Assembly: GCA_949152475.1 (NCBI GenBank)
Contig: OX424564.1
Span: forward strand, 35,400,165 to 35,464,164
DNA: 64,000 nucleotides
Direction of reading: 5' to 3'
Origin: Terebella lapidaria
Lineage: Eukaryota > Annelida > Polychaeta > Terebellida > Terebellidae
Part shown: positions 10,193-20,047 of the stretch, one piece after another
Numbering within the stretch: the stretch's first letter is position 1
How the letters are laid out: the number at the start of each line of letters is the position of its first letter
Notes under the pieces: generated by a model
Told to the model about the DNA's origin: nothing
What the model saw: only the letters and a program-made list of their open reading frames with translations
Databases searched by the model: none
Made by a program: the position numbers and the translations under genes

Positions 10193-11764
10193 TAGCCCAA
10201 AGGCTAAGAAAGGTTACAGGACAATGTTTATATCTTATAGATCTTAGTCATTTTGTCTCCTGACCTTGAAAATGATGTCAAAGGTCAAATTAAAGGTCAA
10301 GATGATATTCAGGATATATCACTTCATGTCCACAAGTGGTTTCTTAGATCTAAAGTCGATATTATGGGAGAGCTCCGACCTTGAAAATGAGGTCAAAGTC
10401 AAATTAAAGTTCATAAAAATATTGAGCATTCATCACTTCCTATATGTCATTCATCACTATCTTCCATTCATCACTTCCAAGGCGGTAATAGGTGACATAT
10501 TAGCAATTTTGTGCTCTCATCTCGAAAATGAGGTCAAAGGTCAAATTCAAGATTGTTGGAATATTCAGCGTATATCATCTCTAAATGTGCACAATTGATT
10601 CGTAAGCTGTAAAGTCGATAAGCAAGATATTAGCCATTTTGTGTTCTGACCTTGAAAATGAGGTCAAAGGTCAAATTCAAGGTCATCATAATTTTCAGCA
10701 TATATCATTTCCTATATATCCACAATGGATTCCTAAGCTGTAAAGTCGATAATAAGCGAGATATTTACCATTTTGTGTTCTGACCTTGAAAATTAGGTCA
10801 AAGGTAAAATTCAAGTTCATGGGAATATTTGGCATATATAATTTCTTACATGTCCTCAATTGATTCCTAAGTTCTAAAGTTGATAAAAAGCAAGATATTG
10901 GCAGTTGTGTGCGCTGACCTTGAAAACGTAGTCAAAGGTCAAATTCATAAGGATATTTCAGCATATATCATTTCCTATATGTCCTAAATTGATTCCTAAG
11001 CTGTAAAGTCGATGATAAGCGAGCTATTAGCCATTTTGTGCTCTGACCTTGAAAATGAGGTTAAAGGTCAAATTCAAGGTTATCAGAATATTCGGCATAT
11101 ATTGCTTCCTATAAGTCCCAAATGGATTCCTAAGCTTTAAAGTCGATAATAAGCAAGATATTAGCCATTTTGTGCTTTGACCTTGAAAACGAGGTCAGAG
11201 GTCAAATTCGAGGTCATGAGAATGTTCAGCATATATAATTTTTTCATATGTCCGTAATTGATTCATGGTCTCTAATCTCAGTACTAAGTGAGATATTAGG
11301 CATAATGTGTCCCATTATAAAGCATAGGAGAATTTAACATGGAAAAGTCCCATTTGGGACCAGTCAACGAAACGAAAATGGCCGCCACATGCAGACCGGC
11401 GATTCAGCGGCAACAAAACTTGTATACATCACAGAGGTTTATGTGGGGGGGGGGGGGGAATCTCTTGAAACAAAAATCTCAAAACTGTCTGAACAGTTTT
11501 TGAGAAAATGACCACCAAAGTCAGAAATTGTCCATTTTTCGTCTAAAACGGTCGCCATTTTGAAAAAAAAATGCACAAGTAAAAAAAATATAAATACCTC
11601 CCTCTGGATAATTTTTAGGCATTTTTGTACAAAATGTCAGATGATTCGATCGTGAACTTTAAAGAAATAAATGTTGACGGATGACGACGGACGACGATGG
11701 ACGACGACGACGGACAGAGGCAACGTCATTGCAGAAGGTTAGCAGACCGAAGGTTCAGTAACCT
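10193..11764. mobile_element. Helentron-like non-autonomous element, copy B
   Basis: Complete-looking copy with the start palindrome at 10193 and the end hairpin plus CCTAA at 11764. About eight core units start near 10261, 10377, 10506, 10647, 10781, 10915, 11044 and 11179, giving a period of about 130-135 bp. Many units contain a TGACCTTGA motif, a DR1-type AGGTCAAAGGTCA, and TTCAAGGTCA. The unit ends with an AAGCGAGATATTAGCCATTTT-like block (positions 11016-11036 in one unit). A G homopolymer lies near 11446-11457. Confidence 0.65.
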
Positions 11765-12084
11765 AAAAAGAAATAAATTAGGAATTTGTACTTTTGTTTG
11801 CAGATGCAGGGTTGCCTTCACTTTCACCCCGTTGTGCACGTATCTTTGCCTGTTGTCTCTTCCGTCCTGGAATTCAGAAGGTTTGTGTAGGATATTCGTA
11901 ATTCATACACTTCACACTGGGTAAGACACGTTCACCATAAATATGTATTTATAATACTTTTCATAGCAGACTCTGGACTCTCTTCATTTTCATCGGTGCT
12001 TTCCGTCCCGGTTTGTCCTCTACCTGTGAACCAAAACTTAAACAAATTAACTTTTATTAACTGTGTTCATGAAACAACAAAAAA
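11765..12084. other. Spacer between element copies B and C
   Basis: No gene supported; a C/T-rich segment with a short open frame and no recognisable domain. Confidence 0.4.
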
Positions 12085-13565
12085 TAGCCCAAGGGCTAAG
12101 AAAGGTTACCGGACAATATATATTATCCTTTAGTCATGTGACCTTGAAAATAAGGAAATTGGTCAATTTGAGAACACGAGAATATTCAGCATATATCATT
12201 ATCATTTCTAGTATGTCCACAATTGATTCCTAAACTGTAAAGTCGATAATAAGTGAGATATTAACCATTTTGTGATCTGACCTAGAAAATTAGGTCAAAG
12301 GTCAAGTTCAAAGTCATGAGAATATTCAGCATATATCATTTCCTCAATGTTTGTAATTGAAGTCAATGATACGTGAGATATTAGCCATTTTATTATGTGA
12401 CTTTGAAAATGAGGTCAAACGTTAAATTCAAGGTCACCAAAATATTTTGTACATTGACCTTGAAAATAAGGTCAAGGTCAAATTCAAGATCACCAAAATG
12501 TTCAGTCTATATAATTTTCTATATGTCCACAATTGACTCCCAAGCTATAAAGTCAATAGATATTAACCATCGTCAGAACTCTCAGGGTCAAATGCCTTTA
12601 TGACTATATTTGGAGCCCCGAAGGGTAAAATGCACCAAATGAATACTGTGAAGCCATTTAAAATTGACTCTCAAGTTGTAAAGTCGATAATAAGCGAGAT
12701 ATTAGCCATTTTGTTCTTTGACCTTGAAAATGAGGTCAAAGGTCAAATTCAAGGTCATCAGAATATTCGGCAAATATCATTTCCTATATGTTCACAATTG
12801 ATTCCTAAGCTGTAAAGTCAATAATAAGCGAGATATTAGCCATTTTGTCCTGTGACCTTGAAAATGAGGTCAAAAGTCAAATTCAAGGTCACGAGAATAT
12901 TCAGCATATATCATTTCCTATATGTCCACAATTCATTCCTAGTCTCTAATTTCAATATTAAGTGAGATATTAGGCTTAATGTGTGCCATTATAAAGCATA
13001 GGAAAATTTAACATGGGAAAGTCACATTTGGGCCCAAAATGGCCCACTTCAAGCGATTCAAGCGCAACGAAATTTATACATGTCACAGGGGTACATATGA
13101 GGAGTGTTTTTCATCAATAAGAAAAAAAAGTTACTGAACAGATTTTGAGAAAATGACCGTCGAAGTCCAAAATTGGCCATTTTTCGACGAAAACGGCTGC
13201 TCTGACCTTGAAACCAAGGTCAGAGGTCAAATTCAAGGTCACAACAATATTCAACATATATCATTTCATTTTCATCAATAAGAAAAAAAAGTTACTGAAC
13301 AGATTTTGAGAAAATGGCCGCCAAAGTCCAAAATCAGGCATTTTTCGTCGAAAACGGCCGCCTTTTTGAAAAAAATGCGAAAGTCAAAAAACTAAAAAAT
13401 ACCTCCCTCTCGAAATATTTTTAGGCATTTTTGTGCCAAATTTCAGAAAAATTCGATCGTAAACTTTAAAGATAAAATTGTTGACGGACGACGACGACGA
13501 CGGACGACGACGACGCCGGACGCATCGCCTTGCCAATAGGTTACGGACCATAGGTCCGGTAACCT
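12085..13565. mobile_element. Helentron-like non-autonomous element, copy C
   Basis: Has the clearest ends in the window: TAGCCCAAGGGCTA and AGGTTACCGGAC at the start, and at the end a hairpin (AGGTTACGGACC / GGTCCGGTAACCT) finishing in CCTAA. About seven core units are present, with a segment near 13080-13330 where the 3' section has been partly duplicated. Confidence 0.65.
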
Positions 13566-13927
13566 AATAAATTTCTCTGGAATGACCTTTTCAACAATAT
13601 ACTACTATTACTCCAACAATATATATTAGCCCCAACCTTCGTACTTATGATGGATGCGACAATGAACACAACAAAACTCGCACTGCGACTGCACAGTTTG
13701 CCAAAATTAGAGATTGACTGCTGAGTTTCACATGAAACGTTCCGATCAGTGAAGCAAAATACAAGAAATTTACCAAAATCACCAGCTTATTTGTCCATAA
13801 CACGTATGGGGAGGGTATATTATGAAAACTGAAACCCACCTCTTCGACAGAAGCATATGGTCAACACAGATAACGACAGTACATGCGAATATAGCACTGT
13901 ATTTCATTCGCACAAATGTAAAAAAGA
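13566..13927. other. Intergenic spacer
   Basis: No gene or repeat recognised between element copies C and D. Confidence 0.4.
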
Positions 13928-14175
13928 ATAGCCCCAGAGCTGAAATAGGTTATCGGACAATTTCATTTTCAAACACTGCAGGTGAGATATGAGCTCGACA
14001 TTTACACTCATTATACAAACCAAAGCTCTAAGTGCGAGCATTGTCGATTCAGAGGCCAATTTCAGACCGTTTGGAATGGTTGTTTTAGCCTTTCAAGATC
14101 ATTGAAGGTCAAATGCAAGGTCACCACTCAAATTGCCATATATGGCTTCCCATTTGAATGTGCAATTATCAAATC
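13928..14175. mobile_element. Helentron-like element, 5' fragment (copy D)
   Basis: The diverged start (TAGCCCCAGAGCTGA, then AGGTTATCGGAC) and first AGGTCA-bearing unit resemble the first 250 bp of copy A. The rest is lost. Confidence 0.5.
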
Positions 14176-15371
14176 TCTATCTTTAAGCATTATGGAGTAC
14201 AGTCCTTACAGCTCACATCATAACAAAAACAATATATTTCATAGCCCAACATTTCAATTTGTACCGAGTCTCCACTTTTTCCTATGCTTGAGATGAGATA
14301 ACACCCATGTTAAGGTGGGTTGTGCTGTGCACCATTTCCACGATTTACCCACGGAAACCCCACCAACCTGTAATCCAATGGTTTTCATGTCATGTAATAT
14401 CCTAAGTCATATTCTGTGACATTCTGTAGATGTGGCATATGGCACTACGCCAAATACAATGAACTCTGTGGAATAGAATTGTAAATATGAATCAACAACA
14501 TCAAGAATTGGATAATTTTAGTGGAAATACTGATCATGTATATAGTCATCATGTTTAGAATAAACCTACTTATGTTTCCCAAGTCACTAAAACATTTCGA
14601 GCATACATATCACACCCAGAATGTGAATTTGCACAGAATTTGAACAATGAAAAAGACAAGCAGAAAAAAATAATTTTCAAGAAAAGTAAAGTTTGAATAC
14701 TATGCGAGTTGTGCATGTGTCATTCAATGGGGCATTTTTCAAGAAAAACTTCTTCCTTGTCAGAATTCTCCTATCTTGGTTTTTGCACTTATTTATGTTT
14801 CTGTTTTATAATCATTAAAGGCATTGCAATGCAACTTGCAATGTTTAATACACTCATTATTATAAGTTTTTTTTCATCAAATGAAATAATAGGTTTGATA
14901 ATAAATGAGGTTAATTTTCGTCTTGAGCACTATTTGAATCATTGAAATTTCTATGCAGCCTGATTGACTCAGGTCAAATTCGTCTCAAAATGAGATACCA
15001 TGGCATACGGGATACGTCCTGAATAGTTGTATCAAGAAACGACATCAGAATGATTCCATTTATTGTCATTGGTTAATGGATGGTGCTATGGTTTGTGCAT
15101 TTCGTATCATTGGGTTGGGTCTTCTACCAGTTGGCATTTCATCAGTTTTGTCTATGGTTGCTTGCCATAGACAAAGACTGGAATGATCACATATGTTAAT
15201 CTAGATATTTCAGTATGTTGTAAAAAGTTAACAAATGAACCTATGAATAAATATTCAACAATTCTCAAAACCTGTTTTTCTCAGCAACAGTTTTCGTGTA
15301 TCGACCCTTACCAGCCCGTGCAATATGGGAGTGGCTACTAAAATTATATCTTTAGAGCGTTCACATGTGTC
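14176..15371. other. AT-rich intergenic sequence
   Basis: No gene supported. It contains a short TCTATGG/CCATAGA inverted pair near 15145-15175 and no larger structure. Confidence 0.4.
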
Positions 15372-15407
15372 CAGAAATACATAACGAGAGATTATTATGT
15401 ATTTCTG
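15372..15407. repeat. Small palindrome, CAGAAATACATAA family
   Basis: An imperfect palindrome with arms CAGAAATACATAA and TTATGTATTTCTG. Similar palindromes are at 30534-30562 and 45569-45601. Confidence 0.75.
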
Positions 15408-15444
15408 ATACATGTGTCACAATGGGGCTGATGTCAGTTCAAAA

Positions 15445-15595
15445 TGTCTTACCATGCTAACCAAAATAAAAAGTTGTCGTGGTCTTACCATAAGGTATGT
15501 CCACCCAAAATATTATTAGAATCCGTTGAGATATTCGACCTTTACAGCGTTCACAGGGAAATCTCCACAGCGTCGGGGCGCGACGCGACGATGAC
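15445..15595. repeat. Dispersed repeat overlapping the recombinase-like exon
   Basis: Shares ordered blocks with 23205-23370: ACCAAAAT, GGTCTTACCATAAGG, AATCSGTT/GAGAT, AGCGTTCACA, CTCYACRGCG. The match covers the last codons and stop of the minus-strand coding exon at 15551-15785. Confidence 0.6.
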
Positions 15596-15785
15596 AAATT
15601 TGTTGACAGTCTGCCAACTGTCCAAATGACCATCCCCAGACGTGGCAAACAAATAGACATTATCTACTTTTATACCATAAACACTGCGATTAGTCACCAG
15701 TGTCCTCAAGGCAGTCACAACTTCCGGTACCAACAGAATGGGTACCTTCTTATTTTGTTTTCCAAATGTTTGAATCATGTCCAAT
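15551..15785 (-). CDS. Tyrosine-recombinase-like domain, downstream exon
   Basis: The minus-strand exon begins after acceptor TTACATTTCAG (AG at 15787-15786) and joins the exon at 15909-16443 in phase, splitting one arginine codon. It continues a domain with NKKVPILLVPEVV, then VTNRSVYG, then NVYLFAT, which matches the GKRG..VP(V/I)LL.P...L..L...R and N.(Y/F).FA pattern of a large animal family that I recognise as recombinase-like and often linked to SET domains. The last 10 or so codons and the TGA fall in a dispersed repeat also found at 23.2 kb, so the normal C-terminus (where a catalytic tyrosine would be) is probably replaced. It could be a real short terminus, a truncated pseudogene, or an exon with an unseen donor. 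Confidence 0.6.
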
Positions 15786-15908
15786 CTGAAATGTAACCGA
15801 AAGGGGTATCTAAATACCTATTACATAATATACCACAGGAAACATTCGTAGTGAAGGAACACTTTTTGCAATTTATTCTGAGACAAACGTTACACTTTGT
15901 GATTGTAC

Positions 15909-16443
15909 CTTTCAAAGAGTTTTCGTTCCATATCTGTTAGTGTTGCACTGAATTCTTCATTAGCTAAATCGTTCCAATTCGGTCTGTCATTGAATGTTTT
16001 TAGCAGGACTTTTGATGCTTCCCCACCTCTTCTTTTGTTGAATAGCACAATTTGACACAAAACCATCTCTGCTAAGCTTTTCCACTGGACATAGTTTGGG
16101 TTCTTTTGTAAGTCGAGGCGCAGACATTCTATCTGTTTGGTCAGAAAGTCACGAAGTTTGATCAAATCACTGGTTACAGGCAACATGCTGGGCTTCTTGA
16201 ATTTGGATGCCTTCAGTGAGGCCAAGGCGATCGAGGATATACTGTCGGCCCATTCAGATTTCATCAATTCCAAGAATGTATCAGCTTCTTTCTTCCTCTC
16301 GTCATCGCCTCCTCGAAGTGATTGGCCCCGTTTTATATGGGCTATTTTGCTCAGGTTCTGTCCGAGTCGAACAGCCAGTGAAGGAATAGTGAAAACACTG
16401 ACATCGTCTTCATTCTCGAGCATTCCCGCCATTTTCTTGACGA
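15909..16443 (-). CDS. Tyrosine-recombinase-like domain, upstream exon
   Basis: Minus-strand coding ends at donor GAAAG|GTACAAT (GT at 15908-15907). Key blocks are FTIPSLAVRLGQNL, LPVTSDLIKLRDFL, then WKSLAEMVLCQIVLFNKRRG with the RxGE-like RRGGE. RRGGE is comparable to the R-x-G-E box I of tyrosine recombinases; this link is inference. The 5' boundary is unresolved: a phase-0 acceptor is possible at GTTCGTCAAG near 16440, but codons continue open to 16492 (SRASMWMFVKKMAGML) and may be coding. That stretch is part of a 45-bp minisatellite. Function in the host is unknown; related families look like domesticated or Crypton-like mobile recombinases. Confidence 0.65.
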
Positions 16444-16590
16444 ACATCCACATAGAAGCCCGGGAAGAGAGATTGAGGCTTCGGATGAACATCTATATAG
16501 AAGCCTGGATGGAGAGATTGAGGCTTCAGATGAACATCTACATAGAAGCCCGAGTGGAGAGATCAAAGCTTCAGATGAACATCTACATAC
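16443..16590. repeat. 45-bp minisatellite at exon edge
   Basis: Three 45-bp copies (16443-16487, 16488-16532, 16533-16577) plus a partial fourth. The period is a multiple of three and the plus strand reads as a 15-residue repeat (MNIYIEAWMERLRLQ), but that frame has no other support. The first unit overlaps the 5' part of the minus-strand coding exon. Confidence 0.85.
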
Positions 16591-16851
16591 TTCATGTATC
16601 AGGCCTATTATACTTCATGAGGGTATTCGATTAATTCCTAGTAAAGAATTTATATGTATATGGCCCGGAAAAGTCTCATTCTAATATCATTACTCCAACT
16701 CAATAGGAATTCATAACCTAAAAACTAATCAAATTCAATAATATGAAATCCATTAATAACATTATATATACTCGCCCGTGTATCGAAAGTGGATTACCAA
16801 CAATCTGTTTCATTTTTTCCTTCAATATATATTAATGAGTTAGCATATTAC
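16591..16851. other. Probable intron between SET exon and recombinase-like exon
   Basis: AT-rich, starting at the GT donor of the SET exon (minus strand, 16851-16850). Other exons could be hidden but none is seen. Confidence 0.4.
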
Positions 16852-17047
16852 CATGTTGCGCCACCAGTAGTGGGGTGAGATGCCGTAGTTGTAGCTGAGC
16901 TCCTCACCAACACCTATGTCTCGAGTGGAGAAAAACGTGACATGCGTCTGCCCATCCACTGTCATGGCTTTGGGGGTAATGTTGGGTTTCCTATGGTCGT
17001 CATTGATCAGACGACCATAGGAACCGTCCTCTTCTGTTGCATCAATC
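16852..17047 (-). CDS. SET-domain (KMT5A-like) methyltransferase exon
   Basis: The minus-strand exon is bounded by acceptor ATGTTGCAG (AG at 17049-17048) and donor ATG|GTAATA. The peptide IDATEEDGSYGRLINDDHRK continues with PNI, then THVTFFSTRDIGVGEELSYN and YG. This is the C-terminal half of a SET domain: GRLIN..H..PN (pseudoknot loop), RDI..GEEL and the Y-x-Y-G motif with the catalytic-type tyrosine. The closest pattern I know is KMT5A/SETD8-like, an H4K20 monomethylase family, though invertebrates carry many related SET genes linked to recombinase-like domains. It ends in phase 0, compatible with the next exon at 16.44 kb. Upstream exons with the first half of SET are not seen in this window and would lie beyond the satellite at 17.06-17.89 kb. 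Confidence 0.75.
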
Positions 17048-17054
17048 CTGCAAC

Positions 17055-17894
17055 ATATATGTGAAAGTTTCGGTGAAATATTATAATTCCATACCAATCC
17101 AAATACACTACTCAAATTTATGAACTTGCAGACTTGGCCTTTAATAAAAGTGGCTATTTTTCATAAACTGGGTATGTAAAAATCTGTACTATTTTTGGGC
17201 AGTTTTTATTCATATGACTCATGGATCTGGGCGTGATTAATCATTAAAATTGTATGGATCAATAATTTGTAAGTCTGCAAAAAATTATATCTCGGTCAGT
17301 CTTGCGCGTTAATGATTTTTTTCAGTATTATTATCATATGTGAAAGTTTCCGTGGAATATTATAATTCCATACCAATCCAAATACACTACTCAAATGTAT
17401 GAACTTGCAGACTTGGCCTTTAATAAAAGTGGCTATTTTTCATAAACTGGGTATGTAAAAAGCTGTACTATTTTTGGGCAGTTTTTGTTCATATGACTCA
17501 TGGATCTGGGCGTGATTAATCATTAAAATTGTATGGATCAATTATTTGTAAGTCTGCAAAAATTATATCTCGGTCAGTCTTGCGCGTTAATGATTTTTTT
17601 CAGTATTATTATCATATGTGAAAGTTTCCGTGGAAGATTATAATTCCATACCAATCCAAATACACTACTCAAATGTATGAACTTGCAGACTTGGCCTTCA
17701 ATAAAAGTGGCTATTTTTCATAAACTGGGTATGTAAAAAGCTGTACCATTTTTGGGCAGTTTTTGTTCATATGACTCATGGATCTGGGCGTAATTAATCA
17801 TTAAAATTGTATGGATCAATAATTTGTAAGTCTGCAAAAAATTATATCTCGGTCAGTCTTGCGCGTTAATGATTTTTTTCAGTATTATTATCAT
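17055..17894. repeat. 279-bp satellite, three copies
   Basis: Tandem units start at about 17061, 17340 and 17618 (periods 279 and 278) and are about 97% alike. The first unit begins only about 10 bp from the SET exon's acceptor, so it forms the adjacent intron end. Confidence 0.95.
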
Positions 17895-20047
17895 CAATCA
17901 AACCACATAATGTATGTGTAATGTATGTCTTTCAATGTACTTACCAAGATTCATTTATCCGTTTATACAGCTTATATGCTCGAAAATAATAGTAACATAC
18001 ATGTATGTTTCATATGCATGTATTATGCTATCATGGATATAATCTGCAGTTATACAACAGATTAAACACATCTTATATTATATATAAAAATGTCCGCAAG
18101 TTAGATTGATATTCCAATAATATAGTCATATATTTATGATCAGGATTTTTGATATTTTCATTGGTTATTTCCATGATTGTACGTGATCGATTCAGTAGCT
18201 CTTCTTTTTTTTATTCAGCGTGTGTTCACATACATTTACAAGTATATTATCGACATGATCAGGACACAAACCATATAGCTGTCTCATGGCGTACTGGTCC
18301 TAATAGAAGAGCGGCCATCTAATGCAAGACATTCAACATTAGCGCGTGTAAAAAATGTGAAACTTGATAGCCATTTTTGAAATAAATCACTGATATAACA
18401 CATATATGCAATGTTCATTGTGTGTTAGTTGGGAAAAAATATAGCCCATGCTATGAGACCTTACTATAACAAAATAAGGACAATTGATAAATTCGAGTGA
18501 AGAACGTGGCATGTTTTTATGCAAAAGCGGGGGCACTCTTCTATTGGGGCACAAGCTTCTATTAGGAAAACTACGGTATGATGTCGGTACATACAATGGT
18601 GATTTACCTACAAAGATATTTTGATAATTACTCTAAACTTTGAAGCAGTATTTTGGATAAATATTACAGGTTGACATACTAAATACTAGGCCTAAATGTT
18701 TGACACATGTACTTGTAGTTTATAACATTTCTTTGGTTCGTGGTCGAGACAAAAATGCAGAATATCATGTGGTAAAACCATGATATTCATAATATTATGT
18801 TTTTTGTATAAATGCATAACATGTGTGTTGATAAGATATCGTTGAATGTATGCTTGTCTGTAATGAATTGGCAGTTGTGCCATCGCTGAAAATGCTCCAG
18901 CTTGGGTATTTCCCAAAGACTGTGCACAAAACTGTTACAGTAGTAGTGGGCAGACAAAATTCTGTGGTTATCAGTCAAGGCAGTTGTACCAGGCTGGCTG
19001 GCCGGGAACGGTGTTTTGATTATGTCCCAGGCGTGGGAGTGGGATGGGACCCTTGTACAGCCAATGAGCTGGGCTCTGGAGTTAATTGCTGTCCGGTGGG
19101 ATATCTGGCAAGCTGACGGTCGGCCATTAATAGTAACAAAGTGTGATTTTGTCGATTTGTTATACCTGCACCTGCTGGTAAAAGTTAGTTAGGTATTAAA
19201 GGGCAAATAGTATATCGGTCCACAGCATTGCATTTCATGTTCATGTACATAAGGATCATTATGAAAACATTACCTCTTCAGTGTATGCAAATATATCCCA
19301 TGGATTTTATGAGGGTATGGAAAAAAATATTGATATGGATGCCAATCAACTAATGAATGTGGAATAACTTACCTATTTTTCTATAAATTGTTCTTATTAT
19401 TGACTGAAAAGTGAAGTGGTTCCAAGCAATAAGTCTGGTATCAATCACCAGAAAATGTCACCAAACAGATTTCAACCCTAAAAAAATCGCACAAGTATAA
19501 CATTAAAACATATCATTTTAAATGGAGTTTTAATATGGTTTCTGTGGTGACAGACTCTGTGGCCCTGTTGGTCGTCCTTTCGAATTGGAACAGCAGGGGC
19601 GTGCAGCATGCCTAAGGGGTTGAAATCTGATAACGTACACACACTGATTTATACACGTATGTGTCATTCTTGGTACCATTGATCAGACAGTGTCAAAGAT
19701 CGGACAATGAGCGTCACTGGCCTATTATACTGCATGTATATATGTCGCAATAAACACATTTTGAAATTCTGAAGTGCGTTTATTTGAAATGCAGCGTCTT
19801 TTCATGGTCGCTGTCATTTTGAACAAAGTGCGCGTGCGTGCATATATCAAATATAGGTGGCGCAACTAAAGGTTTTCAGAAAACATGGGCGTAGCTAGAA
19901 AGAAACAAAACAGGAATGGAAACATGTTCATCGTAAATTTGGGGAAAGTCAAACGTATCCTTTGGAATAGTAATGTATCTAGATATAAGTTAACCAACGG
20001 TTGATAGGCCTACCTCCATATAATTAGGCTAACGCAGATATATTACA
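17895..20047. other. Intergenic or intronic sequence
   Basis: No gene supported. A segment at 18990-19100 is GC-rich with a short open frame but no domain. No clear upstream SET exon is seen on the minus strand. Confidence 0.4.

Noticed and set aside
9871..10263. 130-codon open frame
   Set aside because: Lies in purine-rich 3' sequence of the repeat element, which also exists without an open frame in other copies.
16137..16634. 165-codon plus-strand frame with a 15-residue repeat
   Set aside because: Antisense shadow of the recombinase-like exon plus the 45-bp minisatellite.
18850..19116. 88-codon frame in a locally GC-rich stretch
   Set aside because: No domain and no exon borders that join it to the SET gene.
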